From the NCBI RefSeq assembly GCF_034006445.1, contig NZ_JAVESS010000002.1, forward strand, positions 419,623-483,622: DNA of 64,000 bases, written 5' to 3'. How positions within the stretch are numbered: the first letter of the stretch is position 1; the number at the start of each line of letters is the position of its first letter. This document shows, piece by piece, positions 1 to 7,611 of this stretch. The notes under the pieces were generated by a model. That model had not been told where the DNA came from, did no database searches, and saw nothing but the letters and a program-made list of their open reading frames with translations. This stretch comes from Desulfovibrio sp. (GTDB lineage Bacteria > Desulfobacterota > Desulfovibrionia > Desulfovibrionales > Desulfovibrionaceae). The translations under genes and the position numbers were made by a program.

Positions 1-468
1 CACTTCGAGCGCCGGGCTTGAACGATCCCACAGATCAGCAATTGTCAAAATCCGGATGCGTCGCCCTCCCATAAGGGAGTCGCTTACAAAATCCATCGCC
101 CATTGTTCATCTGGGCCATCAGGGCCAGCCTGGACAATACGGGCATGGCTTGGACGCTTCACTCGTTTCCGGGTACGCAGTGAAAGGTTTTCTTCCTGGT
201 AAATCCTTTCCGTCCGCTTGTAATTCTGCACCAACCCTTCCCGGCGCAATAATTCATGCAGACGGGGAGAACCGAAACGCCGCCGATCTTCTGCCAGTTC
301 CAGCATCCGAGTCCGCAAAAGAAGATCACGGTCTTCAGATGGTGGCCGTCTGGCTGAACAGCGATTAAACTGGATTACTCGGCAAGCCCGCCGCTCTGAG
401 TAGCCATGCGCAGCCTGAATGTTATGCACGGCTGCCCTATTAGCTGCGGGCTTCAAAAGTTTTTTGAG
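1..468 (-). CDS. IS3-family transposase OrfB, partial
   Basis: This frame is open from the end of orfA to the window edge and would be the catalytic half of the transposase, which cuts and joins DNA at the element ends. The N-terminal part has the basic, helix-rich text usual for OrfB (SERRACRVIQFNR, FGSPRLHELLRREG). Near the edge comes the start of the integrase core with the motif QWAMDFVSD, whose Asp is the first residue of the DDE triad; the other two acidic residues are outside the window. It lies in the -1 frame relative to orfA and overlaps its 3' end, so it is probably made as an OrfAB fusion by frameshifting. No internal stop is seen, so the copy could be intact beyond the edge. Confidence 0.75.
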
Positions 469-719
469 AGCACAACCTTCAGAACGACAGTGTCAAGAGC
501 CTGCTCGCCTACGAGTCTTTTTAGCCGGGCGTTCTCATCGTCCAACTGGCGCAACCGCTTTGCATCAGAAATGTTCATCCCACCGAACTTGCTGCGCCAT
601 TTGTAAAAAGTCGCATCCGAGATGCCATGCTGACGGCACAGATCGACAACGCGCACTCCAGCCTCGGCTTGCCGCAAAATCGCAATAATTTGTTCTTCGG
701 TGAATCTGCTACGTTTCAT
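453..719 (-). CDS. IS3-family transposase OrfA (helix-turn-helix)
   Basis: The 88-residue protein starts MKRSRFTEEQIIAILRQAEAG, the typical start of IS3-family OrfA, and has a helix-turn-helix around residues 20-45 (DLCRQHGISDATFYKWRSKFGG) that would bind the IS ends. A leucine-rich helix follows (LRQLDDENARLKRLV), the usual dimerisation zipper. Length is normal for the family. It ends in TGA just after a possible slippery heptamer, and orfB continues in the -1 frame. Confidence 0.85.
   Translation of the reverse strand: MKRSRFTEEQIIAILRQAEAGVRVVDLCRQHGISDATFYKWRSKFGGMNISDAKRLRQLDDENARLKRLVGEQALDTVVLKVVLSKNF
459..465 (-). promoter_or_regulatory. Candidate -1 frameshift heptamer (A AAA AAC)
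   Basis: On the minus strand the orfA codons read tca aaa aac ttt tga, which places A-AAA-AAC in the correct phase for tandem -1 slippage six bases before the orfA stop. Slipping one base back enters the open orfB frame directly. Programmed frameshifting between these ORFs is well known for IS3 elements; its use here is inferred. Confidence 0.55.
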
Positions 720-781
720 TCTTGTGCTCCTATGTCAGGAACACCAACTTTTCAATGGCATACTTCTCGGGGGGAGGGTCA

Positions 782-1156
782 TCTCCAACGTACTGGTGCT
801 GTTGCTCTCTTTTATCATTCGCAGCATACTTCCATCATAGTGCGCAGCAGTTCGGACAACCGAACTGCCGAAGCAAAAGAAGGCAAGTATGTTGAAGGTG
901 ATCTGCTGACTCTCGCCCTGATGGAGGATATACTTCGGTCTGACCTTACAGCTGTTGCGTTTGCTGAATCTGTAGCTGCCTTATTATAGCAGGCCCTGAA
1001 CATGAAGAGCACGAGGCGACTCGTAAGTGACAGGACGATGGCGCCTCTGAGGGGAAATATGGCCCTGAAAAATTTTCCAAAGAAGAAACCACAAAGCGCA
1101 CGCGCAGCAACCTGTGGCAAAACATGGACTATTAGTCGCATCGGCAGGATCGTGCA
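782..1156. other. IS-flanking gap with possible truncated gene tail
   Basis: No complete gene is seen. The + strand frame running from the IS end to a stop at 989 encodes a tail of about 69 residues with ordinary protein composition (ending DLTAVAFAESVAALL). It could be the 3' end of a gene interrupted by the IS, but there is no recognisable domain and no start. The stretch from 990 to 1156 shows nothing clear apart from the upstream region of the next gene. Confidence 0.25.
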
Positions 1157-1909
1157 ATGAAAATTGTTCTGTGCATCGCCGCACTGATGCTTTGCGGAGT
1201 CTATCTGTCAAAATACGCTTTTGATCGTCCTCCGTTGCGTGGTATGGGACAGAATGGCACGGCTGATCTACCTGTACTTATTTCGCGAGCGCGGCCATTC
1301 GTCACTTTTGCACCAGCCAAGGATATGAGCTTGGTCGCCGCTGGGTGGTGCAGCCTGAGTCCAGCAACACGTCTTTCCGTGCCAGGGGACGGTCGGCTAT
1401 GGTTTGCCGCTTACAAGAACGATATTGGCCTGCTCATCACGGCATTGGCTGAAACTGAAGCCCCGTGGCTCTGGGAGGCGGCCCATCATCCCCCCTTTCC
1501 GGTGCTGAGAGGCGGGACAACCCCCTACAAGGGCGAAACATTGCACGAAACGCTGTATACGCTTACCGCCGATGCCGACCCTTTTCACCCTCTGCAAGTC
1601 GCTGCCAAAGATACCACCTGCCTTGTGTACCGGGCAAAACTTCTGCTGGACTTCCAGCATCTGCAGGTGATTATTGAATATCATGAGCCTATAACTCAAG
1701 AACAAGCACGAGATATAGCCTATGATCTGCCCTATCTGAATGCCTTTCAGGAACGCGGCAGAGCCGCATGCTCCATTGCGCTGCCGGGAAAAAGCAATGA
1801 ATATGTGCTTCCAAGACGCATTGATAAAATTCCTGTGGCTGACAAAGCCATTTCGCGAATTAAGCTTTCTCGCTGGACAGGTGAAATGCAACATCGGGGA
1901 AGCCTCTGA
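1157..1909 (+). CDS. Hypothetical exported or membrane-anchored protein
   Basis: The 250-residue product starts with a hydrophobic segment (KIVLCIAALMLCGVYLS) that could be a signal peptide, a lipoprotein signal with Cys13, or an N-terminal anchor. The rest is soluble-looking, with several cysteines and no catalytic motif that I recognise. It resembles in size and style small Desulfovibrio-specific exported proteins of the DUF4851 kind, but that is only a weak impression. It stands alone between IS debris and intergenic repeats. An AGGAT element about seven bases ahead supports the ATG. Confidence 0.55.
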   Translation: MKIVLCIAALMLCGVYLSKYAFDRPPLRGMGQNGTADLPVLISRARPFVTFAPAKDMSLVAAGWCSLSPATRLSVPGDGRLWFAAYKNDIGLLITALAETEAPWLWEAAHHPPFPVLRGGTTPYKGETLHETLYTLTADADPFHPLQVAAKDTTCLVYRAKLLLDFQHLQVIIEYHEPITQEQARDIAYDLPYLNAFQERGRAACSIALPGKSNEYVLPRRIDKIPVADKAISRIKLSRWTGEMQHRGSL

Positions 1910-1928
1910 GGAGGAATAATGGGCATAC

Positions 1929-2068
1929 TAGAGCAATTTCACTTTGAAATTGCTCTGCTGACGCGAAGGCGGCAGCCGCCAAGAAGTAGCGTGGATTCTG
2001 GCGAAAACCACGTTTTTCGCCAGAATGATGCTTTGAAACAGGGAGTGTTTCAAAAGCAAAATGCTCTA
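1929..2068 (+). repeat. Palindromic intergenic repeat, 140-bp type, copy A
   Basis: The unit begins TAGAGCAATTTCACTTTG and ends GCAAAATGCTCTA, so it is bounded by TAGAGCA/TGCTCTA inverted ends. Inside are at least three hairpins: AGAGCAATTTC/GAAATTGCTCT at the left, TTCTGGCGAAAA/TTTTTCGCCAGAA in the middle, and TGAAACA/TGTTTCA to the right. A copy of exactly the same length lies in opposite orientation at 57993-58132. Any small ORF over this stretch is a by-product of the repeat. Confidence 0.85.
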
Positions 2069-2100
2069 AAAGTGGTAACGGGAAATTTCGGGATGAGTGT

Positions 2101-2290
2101 TTAAACCAGAACGTGTTTTTGTCCCTGCATGATGCCCGAAGAACGGTTGAAGTATGGCGGCAAGATTACAACCAACAGCGAGCACACAGTTCATTGGGCT
2201 AGCTAACACTTGAAGAGTCCCGTGAAAAATACAACCTGCAACCCATTGGGAATCACTCACTTACAACTGGTATACGCAGTGGGGTAAAAT
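2101..2290 (+). pseudogene. IS3-family OrfB C-terminal relic
   Basis: The + strand frame from 2101 reads LNQNVFLSLHDARRTVEV followed by WRQDYNQQRAHSSLG, which is the very conserved C-terminal signature of IS3 OrfB around the last catalytic Glu region, and is then cut by an in-frame TAG at 2185-2187. After the stop the frame continues LTLEESREKYN, where intact proteins have YLTPEEF. No start or catalytic core precedes it. It is therefore a decayed 3' fragment, in opposite orientation to the IS at the left edge. Confidence 0.75.
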
Positions 2291-2292
2291 CA

Positions 2293-2323
2293 GTGCCAGA
2301 CATATCTGGCACGCTCATTTTTT
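2293..2323 (+). terminator. Terminator-like hairpin after IS relic
   Basis: The arms GTGCCAGA and TCTGGCAC form a perfect stem with a four-base loop at 2293-2312, followed after a few bases by a run of six T. It may end transcription from the IS relic side. Confidence 0.45.
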
Positions 2324-2517
2324 ATGCCGTTGCCACTCCATCTATTCGGCATAACTTATATTTATGTGGTAGTCTGGATGCGGATGCGCGAATGGCCCCT
2401 TGGGCCACCGAGTAGATTGCGCCACTGTTCACAAATATACGTGCAACTGACATCCCTTTTGCACACGCTCGCAGCCGGATAGCAATTTGCCTTTCGAGTG
2501 CATTTTGTCTGCGGATT
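2324..2517. other. Intergenic stretch without recognisable gene
   Basis: No ORF with family resemblance, RNA gene or strong repeat is seen here. It separates IS debris from the second palindromic repeat and the focA promoter region. Confidence 0.4.
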
Positions 2518-2666
2518 TAGAGCATTTTCGCATTGAAAATATCTATTCTTAATGCTTCCATGACGTCTGCTCCGGTGCGTAACTGCCCAAATAAATTTCG
2601 CTTACTCCTCCGCGGCGGGCGTCTGCTCCCGCATTTGCCAGAGCAATTTCAAAGAGAAATTGCTCT
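2518..2666 (+). repeat. Palindromic intergenic repeat, 149-bp type, copy B
   Basis: It opens TAGAGCATTTTCGCATTG and closes AGAGCAATTTCAAAGAGAAATTGCTCT, so it shares its ends with the 140-bp repeats but has a different middle (CTCCTCCGCGGCGGGCGTCTGCTC). The copy at 40903-41051 has the same length and the same order of blocks. Confidence 0.75.
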
Positions 2667-2806
2667 GGCTTGCTGTGCATCTTCCCTGCCATTGCTTCCC
2701 CGTTTCCACGCATCGTCACGTGGTTCAATTGTGCGCTTCGACACACCTCAATAAATACCTGCCCTCAAAATATACCTGTAACACACTAATATATAATGCC
2801 TTTTAC

Positions 2807-2824
2807 TTGGCATCGTCTTTGCAA
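2807..2824 (+). promoter_or_regulatory. Sigma-54 promoter of focA
   Basis: The sequence TTGGCATCGTCTTTGCAA matches the -24 (TGGCA) and -12 (TTGCA) elements with correct spacing between the GG and GC pairs. It lies 50 bp before the focA start. A TTCGACA half-site is seen upstream near 2737, so the FhlA-like activator encoded at 20732 is a plausible partner. Confidence 0.8.
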
Positions 2825-2873
2825 CATGTGCAAATATTCTCAATCACTTTTTATCACTGCAAAGGAGATAGTT

Positions 2874-3764
2874 ATGGCCGATTCCTCCTCCTTCGAAGCA
2901 CTGAATCCGTATCAAATGTGTGACAAGGCGGCTGCCGTCATGGAAGGCAAGGCCATCAAGCCTGCGAGCAAGGCGTTTTTGCTTGCTGTTATGGCGGGCG
3001 TGTTTATCGGTCTGGGTTTTGTCTACTGCGCCATAGCCAATGCAAGCGGTGCCGGAAAAATTGTGGGCGGCCTTGTGTTCAGCCTTGGGCTCATGCTGGT
3101 CATTGTTCTGGGCGCGGATCTGTTCACCTCCACAACCATGACCCTTATTCCCCGTGCCAGCAAAAGGATCACCTGGGGGCAGATGTTCGTCAACTGGGGT
3201 GTTGTTTACGCTGGAAACTTTGTGGGCAGCCTGATTCTTGTGGCGCTTATACTGCTCAGCGGTCACCCGTGGGAAAACGGCGGCAGCATTGCCCTTTTCT
3301 ACATCAACACCACAGAGCACAAGCTGACCCATACCTTCATTGAAGCCCTGTTTCTGGGAGTCATGTGCAACCTGATGGTCTGCCTTGGCGTGTGGATGAG
3401 CTACGCAGGCCGCTCGCTGTTTGACAAAATGATTGCCTGTCTGTTCCCCGTGGGACTCTTTATCGCCTGCGGCTTCGAGCACAGCGTGGCGAACATGTTC
3501 ATGATTCCCATTGGCATCCTGTGCAGCCACATGATGCCCCCCGAAGTGGCGGCCAAACTGGCCGACCCCGCGCACATAGCCTCTGTGCTGAACTGGCAGA
3601 ATTTCATCTTCAAGAACCTCATCCCCGTGACATTGGGCAACATCCTTGGCGGGGGCGTGTTCGTGGGCCTCTTCCACTGGCTCATCTACCTGCGGCACGG
3701 CCACGAGGCCCAGCGGCCCGCCAGTATGGCCGCACAGCACAAACATTCCCCCACTGTCGACTAA
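2874..3764 (+). CDS. focA: Formate/nitrite transporter family channel (FocA-like)
   Basis: The 296-residue protein is a pentameric inner-membrane channel of the formate-nitrite transporter family, here most likely moving formate in step with the formate hydrogenlyase genes that follow. Six hydrophobic segments are visible, starting at AFLLAVMAGVFIGLGFVY. Family signatures include GADLFTSTTM and the central GFEHSVANMFMIPIG, whose His is the conserved pore-gating residue. The ATG at 2874 is chosen because AAAGGAG lies eight bases ahead; an upstream in-frame ATG at 2796 would precede the promoter. Formate rather than nitrite is inferred from context. Confidence 0.92.
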   Translation: MADSSSFEALNPYQMCDKAAAVMEGKAIKPASKAFLLAVMAGVFIGLGFVYCAIANASGAGKIVGGLVFSLGLMLVIVLGADLFTSTTMTLIPRASKRITWGQMFVNWGVVYAGNFVGSLILVALILLSGHPWENGGSIALFYINTTEHKLTHTFIEALFLGVMCNLMVCLGVWMSYAGRSLFDKMIACLFPVGLFIACGFEHSVANMFMIPIGILCSHMMPPEVAAKLADPAHIASVLNWQNFIFKNLIPVTLGNILGGGVFVGLFHWLIYLRHGHEAQRPASMAAQHKHSPTVD

Positions 3765-3765
3765 A

Positions 3766-3805
3766 GTGTCGATGCTGTCGAAGGGGTTTCGTCAAAAGTG
3801 TCGAA
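3766..3805 (+). promoter_or_regulatory. Candidate FhlA-type upstream activator site
   Basis: The dyad-like TTCGTCAAAAGTGTCGAA at 3788-3805 is preceded by two TGTCGA half-sites from 3766. Near-identical elements occur at 15523-15540 and 15613-15630, each ahead of a sigma-54 promoter in the same island. The site lies about 85-120 bp upstream of the -24/-12 element at 3889, a usual enhancer distance. Confidence 0.65.
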
Positions 3806-3888
3806 CTCAGCCCTGTGGATAGCCCACCTCGTGGGCAACTGGTCGAGACATCCCCAAAAATGCGCATGAATACTAGCTTTGTGCATAA

Positions 3889-3904
3889 TGGCACGCATTC
3901 TGCT
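3889..3904 (+). promoter_or_regulatory. Sigma-54 promoter of the hydrogenase operon
   Basis: TGGCACGCATTCTGCT fits the -24/-12 consensus with one mismatch in the -12 box (CTGC for TTGC) and correct spacing. It is 45 bp before the first gene of the hydrogenase operon. Confidence 0.7.
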
Positions 3905-3948
3905 GACAGGGGGCCATTATCACGATCCCTTGTGTAATGAGGAAGCTT

Positions 3949-4578
3949 ATGAACCATTTCATTTTCGCGGATCCGGTCAAATGCATCGGCTGCAATACCT
4001 GCATGGCGGCGTGTTCGCTGGTGCATGAGCAGCAGGGGCTGCTCGGCAGACCCCGGCTTGAGGTCATACGCTACGGCAACGGCACAGCGCCTGTGAGTTG
4101 CCGCCATTGCGAAGACATGCCCTGCGCCAAGGTCTGCCCGGTGAACGCCATCACGGCCACCGGACATTCAGTGCACATCAACGAAAGCAACTGCATTGGT
4201 TGCAAACTGTGCGGTCTTGCCTGTCCTTTCGGGGCCATTGCCCCGGCGGCCGACAGGCCCGCCGGACACCCGGAAGTGTACGAGCACTATGTGCCGGAAG
4301 AAGAACTGGCCGACGCCCCGGGCAGCAACTATTCCATGCCGCCTTTTCTGGCCTGGAATGTGGGCCGCCGCACTGTGGCCGTAAAATGCGACCTCTGCTA
4401 CTTCCGCTCCAGCCCGGCCTGCGTGGAGGCCTGCCCCACCATGGCCCTGCGCCTTGTGGACGAAAAAACCCTGGCCGAACTGCAAAACAGCAAACGTGTT
4501 GCCACGCTTGAGATGGAAAAACACGACGACAAAGCCGTCCCGGCGGCAACAACCATGTCGGGGGTGCAGCATGCGTGA
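3949..4578 (+). CDS. 4Fe-4S ferredoxin subunit of formate hydrogenlyase (HycB/HyfA type)
   Basis: This 209-residue polyferredoxin should carry electrons from formate dehydrogenase to the hydrogenase. Four cysteine clusters are visible: CIGCNTCMAAC near the N-terminus, CRHCEDMPCAKVCP, CIGCKLCGLACP, and CDLC with CVEACP, the arrangement of HycB, HyfA and HydN. ATG 3949 is preferred over the in-frame ATG at 3937 because GAGGAAG lies just before it and family members begin MN-FI-ADP. It is first in the operon and overlaps the next gene by eight bases, suggesting translational coupling. Confidence 0.88.
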   Translation: MNHFIFADPVKCIGCNTCMAACSLVHEQQGLLGRPRLEVIRYGNGTAPVSCRHCEDMPCAKVCPVNAITATGHSVHINESNCIGCKLCGLACPFGAIAPAADRPAGHPEVYEHYVPEEELADAPGSNYSMPPFLAWNVGRRTVAVKCDLCYFRSSPACVEACPTMALRLVDEKTLAELQNSKRVATLEMEKHDDKAVPAATTMSGVQHA

Positions 4579-6607
4579 TCCACTTGAAATCCTGCTCTGG
4601 GCTGTGCTGGCCTATATGGCGGGTGGCGTGCTGTCCCTGCTGCTGAGCCGCAATGAAAGGGCCTCCATCACTGTCAGCGGCCTGCTTGGCGCGCTTGGCG
4701 GCGCGCTTGGGCTGTATGCTGTCCTGCCCTTTCTGCTGCAACGGGCCGACGTCCTCAGCCATGTCTATGCGGGGCCGTTTCCCTTTGCGCATCTGGCCGT
4801 ACGGTTGGACATGCTGGGAGCCTTCATGACGGGCGTCATCTCCCTGCTGGCGCTTGCCGCCTCCATCTATTCCCTGGCCTACGTACGTGAATACGAAGGC
4901 AAGGGCGCTGCGGCCATGGGCTTTTTCATGAATACCTTCATCGCCTCCATGGTGGCGCTGATGGTTATGGATAACGCCTTCTACTTCATCATCTTCTTTG
5001 AAGTCATGTCGCTTTCTTCCTATTTTCTGGTCATTGCCGATCAGGAAAGCGAAGCGGTCAGCGCTGGTCTGCTCTACTTTTTCATCGCACATGCCGGATC
5101 TGTGCTCATCATGGCCTCGTTCTTCATCATGTACTGCCACACCCCTGACAGCAGCCTTGATTTTGCGGCTTTCCGTCAGGCGCAGATTTCGCCGCTCATG
5201 GCTTCCATCGCCTTTTTGCTGGCATTTTTCGGCTTTGGGGCCAAGGCTGGCATGCTGCCCCTGCACGGCTGGCTGCCCAGAGCGCACCCGGCTGCGCCCT
5301 CGCACGCTTCTGCCATGATGTCGGGCGTGATGGTCAAGATAGGCGTGTTCGGCATCATCAAGGTGAGCGCCGACCTTTTGGGCGGCGCGGATATGCCTGT
5401 CTGGTGGGGCGTTGTGGTGCTGACCTTTGGCGCTGTTTCGTCCGTGCTGGGCGTCATGTACGCGCTGGCGGAACACGACATCAAACGCCTGCTTGCCTAC
5501 CACACGGTTGAAAACGTGGGCATTATCCTCATGGGCGTGGGCGTGGGCCTTATGGGCCTTGCCCTCAAGAACCCGCTGCTGGCCGCACTGGGCTTTCTGG
5601 GCGCGCTCTACCACCTGCTGAACCACGCCGTGTTCAAGGGCCTGCTGTTCCTTGGCGCAGGGGCCATCATCTACACGGTGCACACCAAGGATATGGAAAA
5701 GATGGGCGGCCTTGCCAAGCGCATGCCGCGCACGGCCCTGGCCTTTCTGGTGGGCTGCATGGCCATTTCCGCCCTGCCGCCCCTCAACGGTTTTGTCAGT
5801 GAATGGTACACCTACCAGGGGCTTGTGAGCATCAGCCAGCATTCCTCCGTCATCGCGCGGCTTTCCGGCCCTGTGGCAATCGTGATGCTGGCCATCACCG
5901 GTGCTCTGGCCGCCATGTGTTTTGTAAAAGTGTACGGCATCAGTTTTTGCGGTCAGGCGCGCAGCGCCAAGGCTGCGGAAGCCACGGAAGTTCCGGCTGC
6001 CATGACGCTTTCCATGCTTGGGCTGGCCGCGCTGTGCGTGGCGCTGGGCGTGGGCGCGGCCTGTGTGGCCCCTGTTGTCAGCGCTGTGGCCGACTCGCTC
6101 ACCGCTGGCCAGCAGCATCTTGAAGCCGTGCGCCAGGGCGTGCTCATTCCCGGTGCGGACGCCGCCACCGGCCTTTCTCCCACGCTGGTAATGCTCCTGC
6201 TGCTGGGCGGCATGCTGCTGCCCTTGCTGGTCTTCATGATCGGCAAGGCCGACCGCCTGCCCCTGCGCCGCAAAAATGACCCGTGGGCCTGCGGCTACGG
6301 CTACGAAGAACGCATGGCCCTCTCCGCCGGGAGCTTTACCCAGGGGCTGCGCCACGTGTTTGCGGGGCTTTACCGCCTGCGGCAGGCGCTTGATCCCGCC
6401 CCGGCCATGTCGCGCGCGCTTGACTCGGTCATACGCACGGCACGGCGGGTGGAACCCATGTGGGACGAAGGCATTCTTGCCCGCATTGTCCGTGCCGTGA
6501 AAAAGACCGGCATATGCGTGCAGCGGCTGCAGCAGGGCGATTTCCGCGTCTACTGCCTGTATATCATCATCGCGCTTATCACGCTGCTTCTCATCAAAGC
6601 CGCCTAG
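4571..6607 (+). CDS. hyfB: Hydrogenase-4 membrane subunit B (NuoL/MrpA-like antiporter fold)
   Basis: The 678-residue integral membrane protein belongs to the proton-translocating antiporter-like family, close in length to HyfB/HycC. Many transmembrane segments are seen. The core motif GAKAGMLPLHGWLPRAHPAAPSHASAMMSG contains the conserved Lys and His of the channel, and KRLLAYHTVENVG is the second signature. It anchors the hydrogenase to the membrane and may couple electron transfer to ion movement. The start overlaps the ferredoxin stop. Confidence 0.92.
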   Translation: MRDPLEILLWAVLAYMAGGVLSLLLSRNERASITVSGLLGALGGALGLYAVLPFLLQRADVLSHVYAGPFPFAHLAVRLDMLGAFMTGVISLLALAASIYSLAYVREYEGKGAAAMGFFMNTFIASMVALMVMDNAFYFIIFFEVMSLSSYFLVIADQESEAVSAGLLYFFIAHAGSVLIMASFFIMYCHTPDSSLDFAAFRQAQISPLMASIAFLLAFFGFGAKAGMLPLHGWLPRAHPAAPSHASAMMSGVMVKIGVFGIIKVSADLLGGADMPVWWGVVVLTFGAVSSVLGVMYALAEHDIKRLLAYHTVENVGIILMGVGVGLMGLALKNPLLAALGFLGALYHLLNHAVFKGLLFLGAGAIIYTVHTKDMEKMGGLAKRMPRTALAFLVGCMAISALPPLNGFVSEWYTYQGLVSISQHSSVIARLSGPVAIVMLAITGALAAMCFVKVYGISFCGQARSAKAAEATEVPAAMTLSMLGLAALCVALGVGAACVAPVVSAVADSLTAGQQHLEAVRQGVLIPGADAATGLSPTLVMLLLLGGMLLPLLVFMIGKADRLPLRRKNDPWACGYGYEERMALSAGSFTQGLRHVFAGLYRLRQALDPAPAMSRALDSVIRTARRVEPMWDEGILARIVRAVKKTGICVQRLQQGDFRVYCLYIIIALITLLLIKAA

Positions 6608-6615
6608 GGGGAACC

Positions 6616-7593
6616 ATGTTTACCATGCAATCCTTGTCCTGGCCGGTATCCTTGCTGCTGGCCGCCGTGCAGACACTGCTTCTGCTTTTGCTGGCCCCTC
6701 TGCTGTCTGGCATTTCCCGTAAAATCCGGGCCAGAATGCACTCGCGCCTTGGGCCTTTGGGCGCCGCAGGCGTGCTGCAGGATTACCGCGACCTGGCCAA
6801 GCTCATGACCCGGCAGGAAGTGACTCCTGCGCAGTCGGGCATCATTTTCCGCATCATGCCCTTTGTGCTCATTGCCAGCGCCGCGGCCATAGCCATGACG
6901 CTGCCCGTGCTCGTGACCGGTTCGCAGATGGCGAGCGCGGCGGATCTCATAACCCTGCTGTATCTTTTTGCTCTTTACCGTTTTTTCTTTGCCCTTTCCG
7001 GGCTGGATTCGGGCAGTCCCTTTGCCGGTATGGGCGCAAGCCGTGAAATGCTGCTGGGCGTGCTGGTGGAGCCTGTGCTCATGCTGGCCCTGCTGGTGGC
7101 GGCCCTTATTGCGGGTTCAACCAACCTCGGCGTTATCAGCGAGGTGTTTCGCCAGAACTGGGGAGGCTCCATGCCCACGGCGGCGGCACTGGCCATGGCT
7201 GCCTGCGCTTTTGCCGTGTTTATTGAAATGGGCAAGATCCCCTTTGACTACCCCGAAGCGGAACAGGAACTTCAGGAAGGTCCGCTGACCGAATATTCCG
7301 GCCCCGGCCTTGCCCTCGTCAGCCTGGGCGTAAAGTTCAAGCAGGCAGTGGTTGCCAGCGTGTTCATCAGCGTGTTTCTGCCCTTTGGCAATGTAACGCC
7401 CGAGAGCCTCAACGCTGTATCCTTGCTGGCCGCAGCCGTCATCTTCGCTCTGAAGCTGCTGGTCATCTTTGTGCTGGCATCGCTGTACGAAAACAGCCTT
7501 GCCCGCGGACGCTTTCTGCTGACGCCGCGCGTCACGTGGTCCGGTTTTGGCGTGGCGGCCCTGGCATTCGTCTTTTACTTCAGCAAGCTCTAG
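6616..7593 (+). CDS. hyfC: Hydrogenase-4 membrane subunit C (NuoH/HycD-like)
   Basis: The 325-residue protein matches the NuoH-type subunit that forms the junction between the soluble hydrogenase and the membrane arm. Visible features are about eight transmembrane segments, the loop SRLGPLGAAGVLQDYRDLAKL near the N-terminus and the acidic loop PFDYPEAEQELQEGPLTEYSG, which is the family hallmark. The start at 6616 follows AGGGGGAACC. It is the third gene of the operon. Confidence 0.92.
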   Translation: MFTMQSLSWPVSLLLAAVQTLLLLLLAPLLSGISRKIRARMHSRLGPLGAAGVLQDYRDLAKLMTRQEVTPAQSGIIFRIMPFVLIASAAAIAMTLPVLVTGSQMASAADLITLLYLFALYRFFFALSGLDSGSPFAGMGASREMLLGVLVEPVLMLALLVAALIAGSTNLGVISEVFRQNWGGSMPTAAALAMAACAFAVFIEMGKIPFDYPEAEQELQEGPLTEYSGPGLALVSLGVKFKQAVVASVFISVFLPFGNVTPESLNAVSLLAAAVIFALKLLVIFVLASLYENSLARGRFLLTPRVTWSGFGVAALAFVFYFSKL

Positions 7594-7611
7594 GGCGTCG
7601 AGGAAGAAGTC

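Larger units (their letters stand above)
1..781 (-). mobile_element. IS3-family insertion sequence, partial (5' part)
   Basis: The block carries an IS3-type orfA and the first part of orfB on the minus strand and runs off the left edge, so only the 5' part of the element is visible. The outer end is placed at about 781 because the reverse strand there begins TGACCCTCCCCCCGAG, which looks like the TGA-plus-C-rich ends of IS3-family elements and lies 62 bp before the orfA start. The other terminal repeat and the target-site duplication are not in view, so the boundary is an inference. Confidence 0.7.

Noticed and set aside
1919..2104. 61-residue ORF after the exported protein gene
   Set aside because: It lies over the 140-bp palindromic repeat and has no independent coding character.
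4178..6355. 725-residue minus-strand ORF opposite the hyfB gene
   Set aside because: It is rich in His, Gln, Gly and Arg, has no domain, and mirrors the codon usage of the GC-rich membrane protein gene on the other strand.
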